Shown: positions 25,080 through 33,410 of the stretch, piece after piece | Layout: each line of letters starts with the position of its first letter | How positions within the stretch are numbered: the stretch's first letter is position 1 | NCBI RefSeq assembly: GCF_001281485.1 | Contig: NZ_CP012669.1 | Coordinates: forward strand, 558,001 to 622,000 | Direction of reading: 5' to 3' | DNA from: Altererythrobacter epoxidivorans | GTDB taxonomy: Bacteria > Pseudomonadota > Alphaproteobacteria > Sphingomonadales > Sphingomonadaceae | DNA length: 64,000 nt | The notes under the pieces: generated by a model | Told to the model about the DNA's origin: nothing | Seen by the model: the letters and a program-made list of their open reading frames with translations, nothing else | Database searches by the model: none | Position numbers and translations under genes: made by a program

Positions 25080-27752
25080 TCAGCTGTCTTCCTCTTCCTT
25101 TGCCTCGGCACTGGCGCTTGTCGGTGCCTCTTCTCCCGAAACACCAGCAGCGACCCGTTGTAAAGCTTCCTCGAGCGTCAAACGTATGACGGGCGTACCC
25201 GGCGGGAATGCGGTCAGCAGCCTGCTGGGGAAGGCAGGCGACAGGACGACGAAGTGTCCGCTGTCCTCGCCATGGCGGATCAGCCGTCCGAATGCCTGGG
25301 CCAGCCGGGCGCGAATGATCCGGTCGTCATAGGCATTACCGCCCCCGCCATTGTCCTTCGCTGCCGCCCTGCGTGCCTTGTGAAGAATATCGGGGCGCGG
25401 CCATGGCACCTGCTCCATCACGACACAGCGCAGCGAATGGCCGGGCACGTCGACCCCGTCACGCAGGGCATCGGTCCCGAGCAGGCTTGCACGCGGATCG
25501 TCACGAAAGATGTCGACCAGCGTGCCGGTGTCGATCGGATCGACATGCTGGGCATAGAGCGGCAGGCCCGCCCGCGCGAGCCGGTCAGCAATCCGCCCAT
25601 GCACGGCGCGCATCCGGCGGATCGCGGTGAACAGGCCCAGCACACCGCCTTCCGAAGCCTCGATCAGGCGGGCATAGGCTCCGGCGAGGGCAGGCAGGTC
25701 GCCCTTGCGAATGTCGGTGACAATCAGGACTTCGGCCCGGCTGGCATAATCGAACGGGCTTTCCGCAGCAGATAGCAGCGGCATGGTTTCCACATGCTCG
25801 GCGCCCGATCTGGCGATGGCCGATTCCCAAGGGTCGCCGTCGTTCGTTCGATCGGTCAGTGTCGCGCTGGTAAGCATGACGCCGTGGGCCGGTTCTAGCA
25901 CGACTTTGGCAAACGGCTTCATCGGGTCGAGCCAGTGCCGGTGTATGCCGATGTCGAATTCGCGCACGCCGGCAGACGATCCGGGACTGCGATCGACCGC
26001 AAGCCAGTCGACGAACTCAGGATCGGCCGGGCCGCCCAGCCGGTCCAGCAGGGATTCCCATGCCGCGACGAGATCGACCCGCCAGCCGAGCGAATGCCGC
26101 GCGCCCTCGATCCGGGCACGGCCCTGCGCGTCAAGCCAGTCGGGCGCATCGGCGAGGATGGCCTCGAGCCGTGTGCCGAGTTTCATGAGCGGCTTGCGGA
26201 TCGCGGCGAGCGCCTCTGCAGCATCGCCCGCCGCCTCGATCAATTCGCCGGTAAGGCCCGATGCCTCGGTTTCGATGCCGTATCCCGCCTCCTGGCTGCC
26301 GCTCTCGTCGCGGGCGTAGGTCGTTGCCCTGACGGCCGCGAGCAGTGCCTCGAGCGGACCTGAAGGCTCGCCGTCGTGCAGCCGTTGCATCCAGCCATCG
26401 GAAGGCAACGCATGGGCGGCCTCGATCGCATCCTCGACCGCTTCGCCGCCATCCTCGTCATAGCTTGCGACGTCGGCAAGCCGCGCAGCGAGGCCCCGGC
26501 GACGCCCGCGGCTGCCGCGTTCGGGGCCGATGATCCAGCGCCTCAGCTCGATCGCCTCCTGCCCGGTCAGCGCGGCGGCAAAGATCGAATCCGCTGCCTC
26601 GAAAACGTGATGCCCTTCGTCGAAGATAATGCGGGTCGGGCGCTGCGCGTGGTCGCGTCCGCGCGCGGCATTGACCATGACCAGCGCGTGATTGGCGATG
26701 ACCAGATCGGCCTGCGCACTGGCGCGGGCGGCATGTTCGATGAAGCATTTTCGGTAATGTGGGCAGCCTGCGTAAATGCATTCGCCGCGCTGGTCGGTGA
26801 GTGCCGCAATCCCCCGCTTGCGGAACAGCGTGCCGAGCCATCCCGGCAGGTCGCCGCCGATCATGTCGCCGTCCTGGCTATAGGCTGCCCATCGCGCCAC
26901 CAGTTGCGCAAGGATCGCCGGCCTGCCGGAGAACCCGCCCTGCAGCGCGTCTTCGAGATTGAGCAGGCAGAGGTAGTTTTCGCGTCCCTTGCGGACGACC
27001 ACGGGCTGCGATCCGTCGGGGCGTTCCGAAGGCCAGGCCCTTCGACTTTCGCGGCGAAGCTGCCGCTGGAGGTTCTTGGTATAGGTCGAAACCCAAACCG
27101 TCCCGCCAGCCTCCTTGGACCAGAGCGAGGCAGGCGAGAGATAGCCGAGCGTCTTGCCGATCCCAGTGCCGGCCTGCGCCAGCAAAAGGTGCGGTACGCC
27201 GCGCTTGTCACGCGGTGCAAACGTGCGGGCGGCATCGGTGGCATAGGCGCGTTGCCCCTCGCGCCGTTCCGATCCTTCGCCCGTCAGGTGGTCGAGTTCG
27301 CCCAGCACCTGTGCATCGCTGAGAACGACTTGCGAAGGGGCGGGCCGCTCGGCTGCTTCCTCCCATTCGGGCAGGCGCGAGAACAGCCATTTTTCCGCCC
27401 GCTCGGGCTTGGCCACATGTGGCGCAAGCACCTGCGCCCAGGGCCAGCGCATCCGGACGAGCGATTGCAGCGCAGACCATGCGCCTTCGCGCTCTGGCCA
27501 GTCAGCGCTTTCGCAATTTTCGATCAGGCGTGCGGCTGCCTGCTGCAGGAACAGCGGAACGTGCTCGTCCCCTTCGGGAGCATCGAGGTCGAGAGCCTGC
27601 GCCAGTCCGCGCGGCGTCGGCACGCAGAACCGCGCCGGGTGGACGAATGCGAACAGTTCCAGCAGGTCGAGTCCTGACAGGTCGGGGTATCCCAACCTGC
27701 TCGCCACCAGAGGGGCATTGACGATCAGCACCGGCGTATCGGCCGCTGCCAT
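25080..27752 (-). CDS. DinG/XPD-type ATP-dependent DNA helicase with Fe-S cysteines
   Basis: 890 residues. Walker A is AQAGTGIGKTLGYL, the DEAH-type box is FDEGHHVFEAAD, and motif VI is QAFGRLIRHGED. A cysteine cluster between motifs (NYLCLL, then ECIYAGCPHYRKC) fits the Fe-S domain of XPD/DinG helicases, which unwind 5'-3' and act in repair and replication-transcription conflicts. The N-terminal ~190 residues are an extension not seen in E. coli DinG. I chose MAAADTPVLIV at 27752; an upstream extension to 27878 looks non-coding. Followed directly by sixA. Confidence 0.87.
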   Translation of the reverse strand: MAAADTPVLIVNAPLVASRLGYPDLSGLDLLELFAFVHPARFCVPTPRGLAQALDLDAPEGDEHVPLFLQQAAARLIENCESADWPEREGAWSALQSLVRMRWPWAQVLAPHVAKPERAEKWLFSRLPEWEEAAERPAPSQVVLSDAQVLGELDHLTGEGSERREGQRAYATDAARTFAPRDKRGVPHLLLAQAGTGIGKTLGYLSPASLWSKEAGGTVWVSTYTKNLQRQLRRESRRAWPSERPDGSQPVVVRKGRENYLCLLNLEDALQGGFSGRPAILAQLVARWAAYSQDGDMIGGDLPGWLGTLFRKRGIAALTDQRGECIYAGCPHYRKCFIEHAARASAQADLVIANHALVMVNAARGRDHAQRPTRIIFDEGHHVFEAADSIFAAALTGQEAIELRRWIIGPERGSRGRRRGLAARLADVASYDEDGGEAVEDAIEAAHALPSDGWMQRLHDGEPSGPLEALLAAVRATTYARDESGSQEAGYGIETEASGLTGELIEAAGDAAEALAAIRKPLMKLGTRLEAILADAPDWLDAQGRARIEGARHSLGWRVDLVAAWESLLDRLGGPADPEFVDWLAVDRSPGSSAGVREFDIGIHRHWLDPMKPFAKVVLEPAHGVMLTSATLTDRTNDGDPWESAIARSGAEHVETMPLLSAAESPFDYASRAEVLIVTDIRKGDLPALAGAYARLIEASEGGVLGLFTAIRRMRAVHGRIADRLARAGLPLYAQHVDPIDTGTLVDIFRDDPRASLLGTDALRDGVDVPGHSLRCVVMEQVPWPRPDILHKARRAAAKDNGGGGNAYDDRIIRARLAQAFGRLIRHGEDSGHFVVLSPAFPSRLLTAFPPGTPVIRLTLEEALQRVAAGVSGEEAPTSASAEAKEEEDS

Positions 27753-27929
27753 GATCGCCTCGCCCTTCGACACCGCGCCGGTCGACCCGTTGGCCGGACG
27801 CAGCCAGGTGCCGCTGTGGCTGGCGTGAAGTGCGGGGAGGGGGAGTGCTGGGCTCACCCCTCCGGCGTTAGAACACAAACGGAACGCGGGGCAAGCTGTT
27901 GCCCGGCATTTTAGCCCGATTGTGCCGAC

Positions 27930-29138
27930 TTATGCGGCGATCGACATTTCCGATGCGGCCAGCGCCTGCGCGAGGTCGGCGAAAATATCTTCCGCATCCT
28001 CGAGCCCGACCGACAGGCGCAGCAGACCTTCGCCGATGCCGTGCTCGGCACGTTCTTCCGGCGTGTAGGTCGAATGCGTCATGCTGGCGGGGTGCTGGAT
28101 CAGCGTTTCGGCATCACCGAGCGAAACGGCACGCACAATCATGTTGAGCCGGTTCATGAAGCGGATGCCCTGGTCGTATCCATCGGCAAGGTCGAAGGCG
28201 ATCATGCCGCCGGGAAGGGCCATCTGGCGCTTCGCCAGATCGTGCTGGTCGAAACTTTCGAGACCCGGATAATGCACTGCCGAAACCTGCGGCTGCGCTT
28301 CCAGCCAGCGGGCGACCGCAAGCGCGGTCTGGCTGTGGCGTTCCATGCGGAGCGACAGGGTCTTGAGCCCGCGCATGATCAGCGTTGCGGTGAACGGGCT
28401 CATCACGGCGCCGGTCATGTCCTTCAGGCCTTCGAGCCGCACTCTCTGCATCGTTTCTGCATCGCCGGCGACCATGCCCCCGACGAGGTCGCCATGACCG
28501 CCAAGGTATTTGGTGGCCGAGTGGACGACGATGTCCGCGCCCAGTTCGACCGGACGGGTGAGGGCGGGGGTGGCATAGGTGTTGTCGACCACGACGGTCG
28601 CGCCGCCGGCATGCGCGATCTCGCTCACGCCTGCGATATCGACCAGCCGCATGTTGGGATTGGCGGGTGTTTCGAAATAGACGACCTTCACACGATCATT
28701 CATCGCGGCTTCCAGCGCGTCGTGATCGGTCAGGTCGACATGCGTTACCTTGATCCCGAACTTGCCCAGGCCGTGACGGAAGAAGGCAAAGGTGCAGCCG
28801 TAAAGTGTCTTGTCGGTGATGATCTCGTCGCCCGCCTGCAGCAGCGTCCACATGACGGCAGTGATCGAACCCATGCCGCTGGCAGTCGCGACAGCGGCCT
28901 CTGCTCCCTCGAGCGAGGCGAGACGCTGCTCGAGCAGGTCGAGCGTCGGGTTCGAAATCCGGCTGTAGAAATAGCCCGGCTGCTCGCCTGCAAAGATTGC
29001 GCCGCCCTGTTCGGCGCTTTCGAAGGCGAAGGTCGAGGCCATGTGCATCGGCGGAGTCAGCGCGCCCATGTTTTCTGCCGGGTCATACCCGTGATGGATG
29101 GCGCGGCTCGAAAAACCGGAAAGCGTGGTGCGACTCAT
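27930..29138 (-). CDS. megL: Methionine gamma-lyase (PLP-dependent)
   Basis: 402 residues, the Cys/Met-metabolism PLP family. It degrades methionine to methanethiol, ammonia and 2-oxobutyrate. It reads closely along the Pseudomonas MdeA sequence: AIHHGYDP, FYSRISNPTLDLLE and TLYGCTFAFF, with the gamma-lyase-specific cysteine C115. The PLP lysine is K210 in VVHSATKYLGGHGD, and the ending is TPEERAEHGIGEGLLRLSVGLED. C115 separates it from cystathionine gamma-synthase and O-succinylhomoserine sulfhydrylase. An Lrp-family gene is divergent, as with mdeR next to mdeA. Confidence 0.88.
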   Translation of the reverse strand: MSRTTLSGFSSRAIHHGYDPAENMGALTPPMHMASTFAFESAEQGGAIFAGEQPGYFYSRISNPTLDLLEQRLASLEGAEAAVATASGMGSITAVMWTLLQAGDEIITDKTLYGCTFAFFRHGLGKFGIKVTHVDLTDHDALEAAMNDRVKVVYFETPANPNMRLVDIAGVSEIAHAGGATVVVDNTYATPALTRPVELGADIVVHSATKYLGGHGDLVGGMVAGDAETMQRVRLEGLKDMTGAVMSPFTATLIMRGLKTLSLRMERHSQTALAVARWLEAQPQVSAVHYPGLESFDQHDLAKRQMALPGGMIAFDLADGYDQGIRFMNRLNMIVRAVSLGDAETLIQHPASMTHSTYTPEERAEHGIGEGLLRLSVGLEDAEDIFADLAQALAASEMSIAA

Positions 29139-29207
29139 GACTTATGCCTCTCTTGAAAGGTTTGAGGCGAATATAGCGATGTCGGTCTGGCATTTCCCTG
29201 CGAAGTT

Positions 29208-29233
29208 TGCCAATATTGTCATGATAATTGGCA
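29208..29233. promoter_or_regulatory. Inverted repeat TGCCAAT-N12-ATTGGCA between megL and its Lrp-type regulator
   Basis: Perfect 7-bp arms lie in the AT-rich divergent intergenic region, and a third TGCCAA follows at 29239. It is a likely operator for the adjacent Lrp-family protein. Confidence 0.55.
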
Positions 29234-29255
29234 GATTATGCCAAGGGAGGATCGA

Positions 29256-29705
29256 TTGGACGCGAAAGATCGCCAGATTCTACGCGAGTTGCAACGCGAT
29301 GGCAGGCTGACGAACGCCGAACTGGCAGAGCGGGTGAACCTGTCACCGTCGCCCTGCCTGCGCCGTGTGCGGAATCTCGAAAGCGCAGGCGTGATCGACC
29401 GATACGTCGCGATCGTCGACCGCGAGGCGGCAGGCTATCCTGTCACCGCTTTCGTGCAGGTAACGCTCGCCCGGCATGACCGGGCAGTCGTCGAAGCTTT
29501 CGAAGCGCGCGTGCGCGAGACGCCGCAAATCCTCACTTGTCACCTGATGACGGGGAGCTCGGACTACTTGCTCCAGATCGTGGTGGCGGGGCTCGACGCC
29601 TATGAGGCCTTCATGCGCGAAACGCTCCACGAAACGCCCGGCATCGCGACCATCAACACCAGCTTCGTCTATGGGACGGTGAAGGATACAGTCGAATTGC
29701 CCTAG
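29256..29705 (+). CDS. Lrp/AsnC family regulator, divergent from methionine gamma-lyase (MdeR-like)
   Basis: About 149 residues from the TTG at 29256. The N-terminal helix-turn-helix (DAKDRQILRELQRDGRLTNAELAERVNLSPSPCLRRVRNLE) is followed by the RAM effector-binding domain ending VYGTVKDTVELP. An in-frame ATG at 29238 is possible, but it has no ribosome site and abuts the inverted repeat. The TTG has GGGAGG six bases upstream. Position opposite megL matches mdeR, the activator of mdeA in Pseudomonas. A truncated relative of its C-terminus is present at 35517-35642. Confidence 0.87.
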   Translation: MDAKDRQILRELQRDGRLTNAELAERVNLSPSPCLRRVRNLESAGVIDRYVAIVDREAAGYPVTAFVQVTLARHDRAVVEAFEARVRETPQILTCHLMTGSSDYLLQIVVAGLDAYEAFMRETLHETPGIATINTSFVYGTVKDTVELP

Positions 29706-29788
29706 GCTCGATGCGGGGGTCCTGCATCGTTTGGCGGCAGGTCAGTGTTTGAATTGACCAACGAAATCCGCTTTGCCGCGATCGCTTC

Positions 29789-31126
29789 CTATCTGCCGGG
29801 TTCGGGCAAGCTTCTGACGTGGATGTCCTGCTGTGGGAATGGCATCGAAAGTCCACGCGCTTCGAACGCTTCCTTCACGCGCTGGGTGAGGTCGCATTTC
29901 ACATCCCAGTAATCGTCTGCGTTCACCCACGGCCGGCATACGAAGTCGACGGTGCTAGGCCCAAGTTCGCTCGGCCGGATATCGGGTGCGGGATCGGCAA
30001 GGACCCTGGGATGGGATGCGACCTGTTCCTGCAGGACGTCCAGCACATCCTGGATGGGATCGTCGTAGGAAGCGCTGAAGACCAGGTCGACGCGGCGCGT
30101 GTCGCTGGCTGTCGCGTTGATGATGACATTACCCCAGACGTTCTTGTTAGGGACAACGATGATGCGATTGTCGGGCGTCGCAACGGTCGTGCCGACCATG
30201 CTGACGTTTCGCACCGTGCCGCCGACACCGCCAACCTCGATATAATCTCCTTCGTCGAAGGGCTGGTTGATCATGATCATCAGCCCGCTCGCAAGATTGC
30301 CGAGCGTGTCCTGGAAGGCAAAGGCGAGGATGAAGGATGCGCCCCCGATCAGCGCGAAAAGGGGTGTGATGTCGACATCGATCGAAGCAAGGACGATGAC
30401 GATGCCGGCGAGGATGAACAGCCAGAAGAATGCCCCCACGATGAAGGCCTGGAGCAGCTTCGATACACGGGTGAAGCGCCCGATCCAGAGCCTGACGAAA
30501 CCTTTCGCCACCCGTGCCACCAGCACGATCGCCCCGAGGGCAAGGAGTGCGACCAGCACCCTTTTCAGCAAGGCTATCCCGCCATCAGGCCTACCGAGCC
30601 ACTCGATCATCGAGCCGAACAGGGCCTTGGCACTTGCCTGCGAAGTTTCTTCAAACAGGATGCCGTTGCGATAGGCCCGCAGGCCTGCGACCTGATCCGG
30701 ATCGCCGCCCTTCCTTTCGAGGGAATCGACCACCAGGGTGAACTTCTCGAGCAGCTTGGCGCGCTGCTCGACCAGCGTGATTATCTTCGCGATCTTCGCC
30801 TGGTCCGATGGATCTCCACCGCCGATCCGATCTGCCTGCGCGCGAGCAATCTCCTCGGTTTTGGCCCGAACGAGGCCGAGCCAGGCGTCGCTGACCTGTC
30901 GCAGTTCATCCGCGGTCAGCGGCACGAGCAGGTGCGCCAGTTCCGGATTGGATATTTCGGGGCGCGTGACAAGGGTGACGAGGTCTTCCTTGCCCGCGTC
31001 CGTTGCTGTTTCCTCGGCAGCCGGTGTGACGGTCTCCTCCGCGACGTCCTGGGCGTTTGCCACATGAGCGAACGCGAGCGACCAGAACGCCGCGAAGCAC
31101 AGCGCGATTATCCTTGAAACAGCCAA
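29789..31126 (-). CDS. MscS-family mechanosensitive channel
   Basis: 445 residues. A signal peptide (cleavage near AHVANA) is followed by a periplasmic helical region to about residue 185. Next come membrane helices (LLKRVLVALLALGAIVLVARV; AFIVGAFFWLFILAGIVIVL) and the pore helix ALIGGASFILAFAFQDTLGNLASG. The beta-domain is NQPFDEGDYIEVGGVGGTV, followed by a cytoplasmic C-terminus. It acts as a safety valve in osmotic downshift. The start codon is TTG, supported by AGGAGG five bases upstream. Confidence 0.9.
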   Translation of the reverse strand: MAVSRIIALCFAAFWSLAFAHVANAQDVAEETVTPAAEETATDAGKEDLVTLVTRPEISNPELAHLLVPLTADELRQVSDAWLGLVRAKTEEIARAQADRIGGGDPSDQAKIAKIITLVEQRAKLLEKFTLVVDSLERKGGDPDQVAGLRAYRNGILFEETSQASAKALFGSMIEWLGRPDGGIALLKRVLVALLALGAIVLVARVAKGFVRLWIGRFTRVSKLLQAFIVGAFFWLFILAGIVIVLASIDVDITPLFALIGGASFILAFAFQDTLGNLASGLMIMINQPFDEGDYIEVGGVGGTVRNVSMVGTTVATPDNRIIVVPNKNVWGNVIINATASDTRRVDLVFSASYDDPIQDVLDVLQEQVASHPRVLADPAPDIRPSELGPSTVDFVCRPWVNADDYWDVKCDLTQRVKEAFEARGLSMPFPQQDIHVRSLPEPGR

Positions 31127-31151
31127 TCCGGCCTCCTCTTCTAGGGCGGCC

Positions 31152-32495
31152 TCAGTCCTTCGCCATCAGGTATTCGGCCACCGCCTGGTAAGCGGGCAGC
31201 GAGGTAGGATCGATCCTGCCGTTCGCTGCTGTCGGGAATGAAGCGAAGCGCACCAGCACCATTTCTGCTGTCGGGTCGACATAGATGGTCTGGCCATGCA
31301 CCCCGCGTGCGGCATAGGCACCATGATCGTTGTGGAAGACCCACCACTGGCTGGTGTAACTGCCGTTGGGGATGGTCGGGAAGCCGGCAAATTTCGACGG
31401 ATCGCCGCCTTGCCGGATCCGGCGTGCCACCTCGGCAGGGAACAGGCGCTTGCCGTTGATCACTCCCTCGTCGAGCATGAGCTGGCCGAGCCGGCCGAGG
31501 TCCCTAAGGCTGGCGGTGAGGCCGCCACCGGCGAAGGGTACGCCCTTGCCGTCCACCGTCTGGTATGCGGCCTGTTCCGCGCCCATCTTCGACCACAGCC
31601 GTTCGGATGCGAGCTGGGTCACTTCCTTTCCGGTGACCCGGGTAATGATCCAGCCGAGCATGTCGGAATTGATCGTCTTGTAATGGAACTCGTCACCGTG
31701 CCGCCCCTCGGGCTGCACCTGCTGGAGATATTCCCAATAACCATTCGGGCCCTTGTATCCTTCGGGCTTGGGCAGCGGGCTTGCCGCGCGGGAATAGACC
31801 CAGATATCGGCATTGGGGTCGGCGTAATTTTCCGAATATTTGACGCCGGTGGTCATATCCATGACCTCGCGCACGGTCGCAGTGGCGAAGGCGCTGCCCT
31901 TGATTTCGGGAATGATGTCGATGACGCGCTTGGTTTCATCGAGCGTGCCCTCGGCCACGAGGATCTGGGCGAGAAGGCCGGTCAGCGACTTTGTCATCGA
32001 CATGGCGGCGTGCTTGCCATCCTCGTTCAGGCAGCCCGAGTATTTCTCATAGACGACCCGGCCCTTGTGCATGATCAGCATGCCGTCGGTGTAATTGGCG
32101 CCGAGCGAATCCTTCCACGTCATCTGCCCGTCCGAATTCATCGGCGTGAAGGTCAGGGCGTCGATCTCTTCCGCATACTGCGTGAGCTCGTCGGGCGTCA
32201 GGTAGGACAGAGGAACCGGCGCACCGAGGCCCCGGCTGATTTCTTCGGTCGGGAGGAATTCGCGCAGGTGACAGACGCTCCACCGCAGCCGCGGGAAGCT
32301 GAAATAAACCGAATCCGGCTGGGTAATGATCTTGTCGGCTGGCGGCGGAGAGCCGACCATCCAGCCGAGAACGCGCGGATCGGATTCCTCTGCCGACAGG
32401 GGCGGCTGGCCCTGCTGGGCCAGTGCCGAAGCCGAGAGGCCTGCAGCGACGGCAAGCGAAAGCCCCATCGCGGGAAGTCTGGAAATGAAACGCAT
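31152..32495 (-). CDS. Secreted serine hydrolase of the class C beta-lactamase family
   Basis: 447 residues. The signal peptide is MRFISRLPAMGLSLAVAAGLSASALA. The beta-lactamase/esterase fold has the nucleophile in SMTKS (S-x-x-K) and a tyrosine motif in HYKTINSD (Y-x-x-x-N instead of the standard Y-x-N). Later marks are GGGLTASLRDLGRLGQLML and RGVHGQTIYVDP. Members of this group are mostly esterases, amidases or 6-aminohexanoate-hydrolase-like enzymes rather than resistance enzymes. The start at 32495 has GGGAG 8 bases upstream. It lies 23 bp after the small Arg/Glu-rich gene. Confidence 0.8.
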   Translation of the reverse strand: MRFISRLPAMGLSLAVAAGLSASALAQQGQPPLSAEESDPRVLGWMVGSPPPADKIITQPDSVYFSFPRLRWSVCHLREFLPTEEISRGLGAPVPLSYLTPDELTQYAEEIDALTFTPMNSDGQMTWKDSLGANYTDGMLIMHKGRVVYEKYSGCLNEDGKHAAMSMTKSLTGLLAQILVAEGTLDETKRVIDIIPEIKGSAFATATVREVMDMTTGVKYSENYADPNADIWVYSRAASPLPKPEGYKGPNGYWEYLQQVQPEGRHGDEFHYKTINSDMLGWIITRVTGKEVTQLASERLWSKMGAEQAAYQTVDGKGVPFAGGGLTASLRDLGRLGQLMLDEGVINGKRLFPAEVARRIRQGGDPSKFAGFPTIPNGSYTSQWWVFHNDHGAYAARGVHGQTIYVDPTAEMVLVRFASFPTAANGRIDPTSLPAYQAVAEYLMAKD

Positions 32496-32518
32496 GGAAT
32501 AACTCCCTGTTCGAGGCC

Positions 32519-32968
32519 TCAATCGTCGTCCGTTACTGCGGCAATCACGCCGATAACGGCCGCTCCGACGAGCACGCCGGTCAGCACGTCAACGCCGTCA
32601 TTGTCGCGTCGCTTGTAATACCGGCGAAGATAGTCATCGCGGGTCCAGTACCGTCCATCGCGCCACCAGCGTCCGTTGCCGCGATAGAAGCGGTCGTAAT
32701 AATCCTCGCGGATTTCGCGGCTCACTTCGCGCCTTGCTTCGCGGCGTTCACGGGCGACTTCGCGATTGGCCTTGCGGTACTCGCGCTCGACGCATTCCTT
32801 GTCCTTGCATCGCCGGATGCGTTCGTCAGCTTCCCGCCGTTCGCGGTTCACTTCGCGATTGGCTTCGCGGATCTCCCGGCGCACTTCCCAGCTCTGCGCC
32901 TCGGCCCGAACGGGGATCGCGGTCAGGACGATAGCTCCACCGAGCATCATCAGTATCTTGGTCGGCAT
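32519..32968 (-). CDS. Small secreted Arg/Glu-rich protein
   Basis: 149 residues. The signal peptide ends near VRAEA. A strongly charged helical region repeats RE-rich units (EVRREIREANREVNRERREAD, then ANREVARERREARREVSREI), with a CKDKEC cysteine pair between the two halves. After a Trp/Tyr/Arg patch (GRWWRDGRYW) comes a C-terminal hydrophobic stretch, VLTGVLVGAAVIGVIAAV, that could sit in a membrane. GGAGG precedes the ATG. Function is unknown. It lies between two other exported-protein genes. Confidence 0.7.
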   Translation of the reverse strand: MPTKILMMLGGAIVLTAIPVRAEAQSWEVRREIREANREVNRERREADERIRRCKDKECVEREYRKANREVARERREARREVSREIREDYYDRFYRGNGRWWRDGRYWTRDDYLRRYYKRRDNDGVDVLTGVLVGAAVIGVIAAVTDDD

Positions 32969-32971
32969 CGT

Positions 32972-33355
32972 TCAGCCTCCCTGTGCCGCATTGCGAAACT
33001 TGGCGCTGCGCTTTTCGTACTGGCGGAGGATTTCGGCGCAGTTCTCAGTTTCGACTGCCACGCTCGTTCCGTAACCGAATGCTGCGGAGAACAGGAATGC
33101 GCGATCCACGCCGAGAAGCCTGCTGATCGAAGCGTGCATGTCCAGCACGTCACGTTCGAATGCGACCTGCTGGCTTTCGGCCACACAGCCGCGCGAAAGA
33201 CCGGCAATATAGCCGAAATTTTTCAGCCCGTTATCGACCTGTTCTTCCTGGCTCAGTGCCTCGCCTCCCTCGTCCTGGGCAACCGCCTGCCAAGGCGAAG
33301 CGGCGGTCATTACAAGCGCGCCCGCCGCGAGGGCTTTGATAACATTCTGCTTCAT
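32972..33355 (-). CDS. Small secreted protein of unknown function
   Basis: 127 residues with a clear signal peptide (cleavage near WQAVAQ). The mature part is acidic at first, then helical, with two cysteines (RGCVAES, TENCAEIL) that could pair. GAGAGGAAACC before the ATG is a good ribosome site. It ends 3 bp before the next gene, so these small exported-protein genes form an operon. No family is recognised. Confidence 0.68.
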   Translation of the reverse strand: MKQNVIKALAAGALVMTAASPWQAVAQDEGGEALSQEEQVDNGLKNFGYIAGLSRGCVAESQQVAFERDVLDMHASISRLLGVDRAFLFSAAFGYGTSVAVETENCAEILRQYEKRSAKFRNAAQGG

Positions 33356-33410
33356 GGTTTCCTCTCCTTCATTCTAGTCATGCCGAGCTATGCGGCGCGT
33401 TTGTCTGCAA

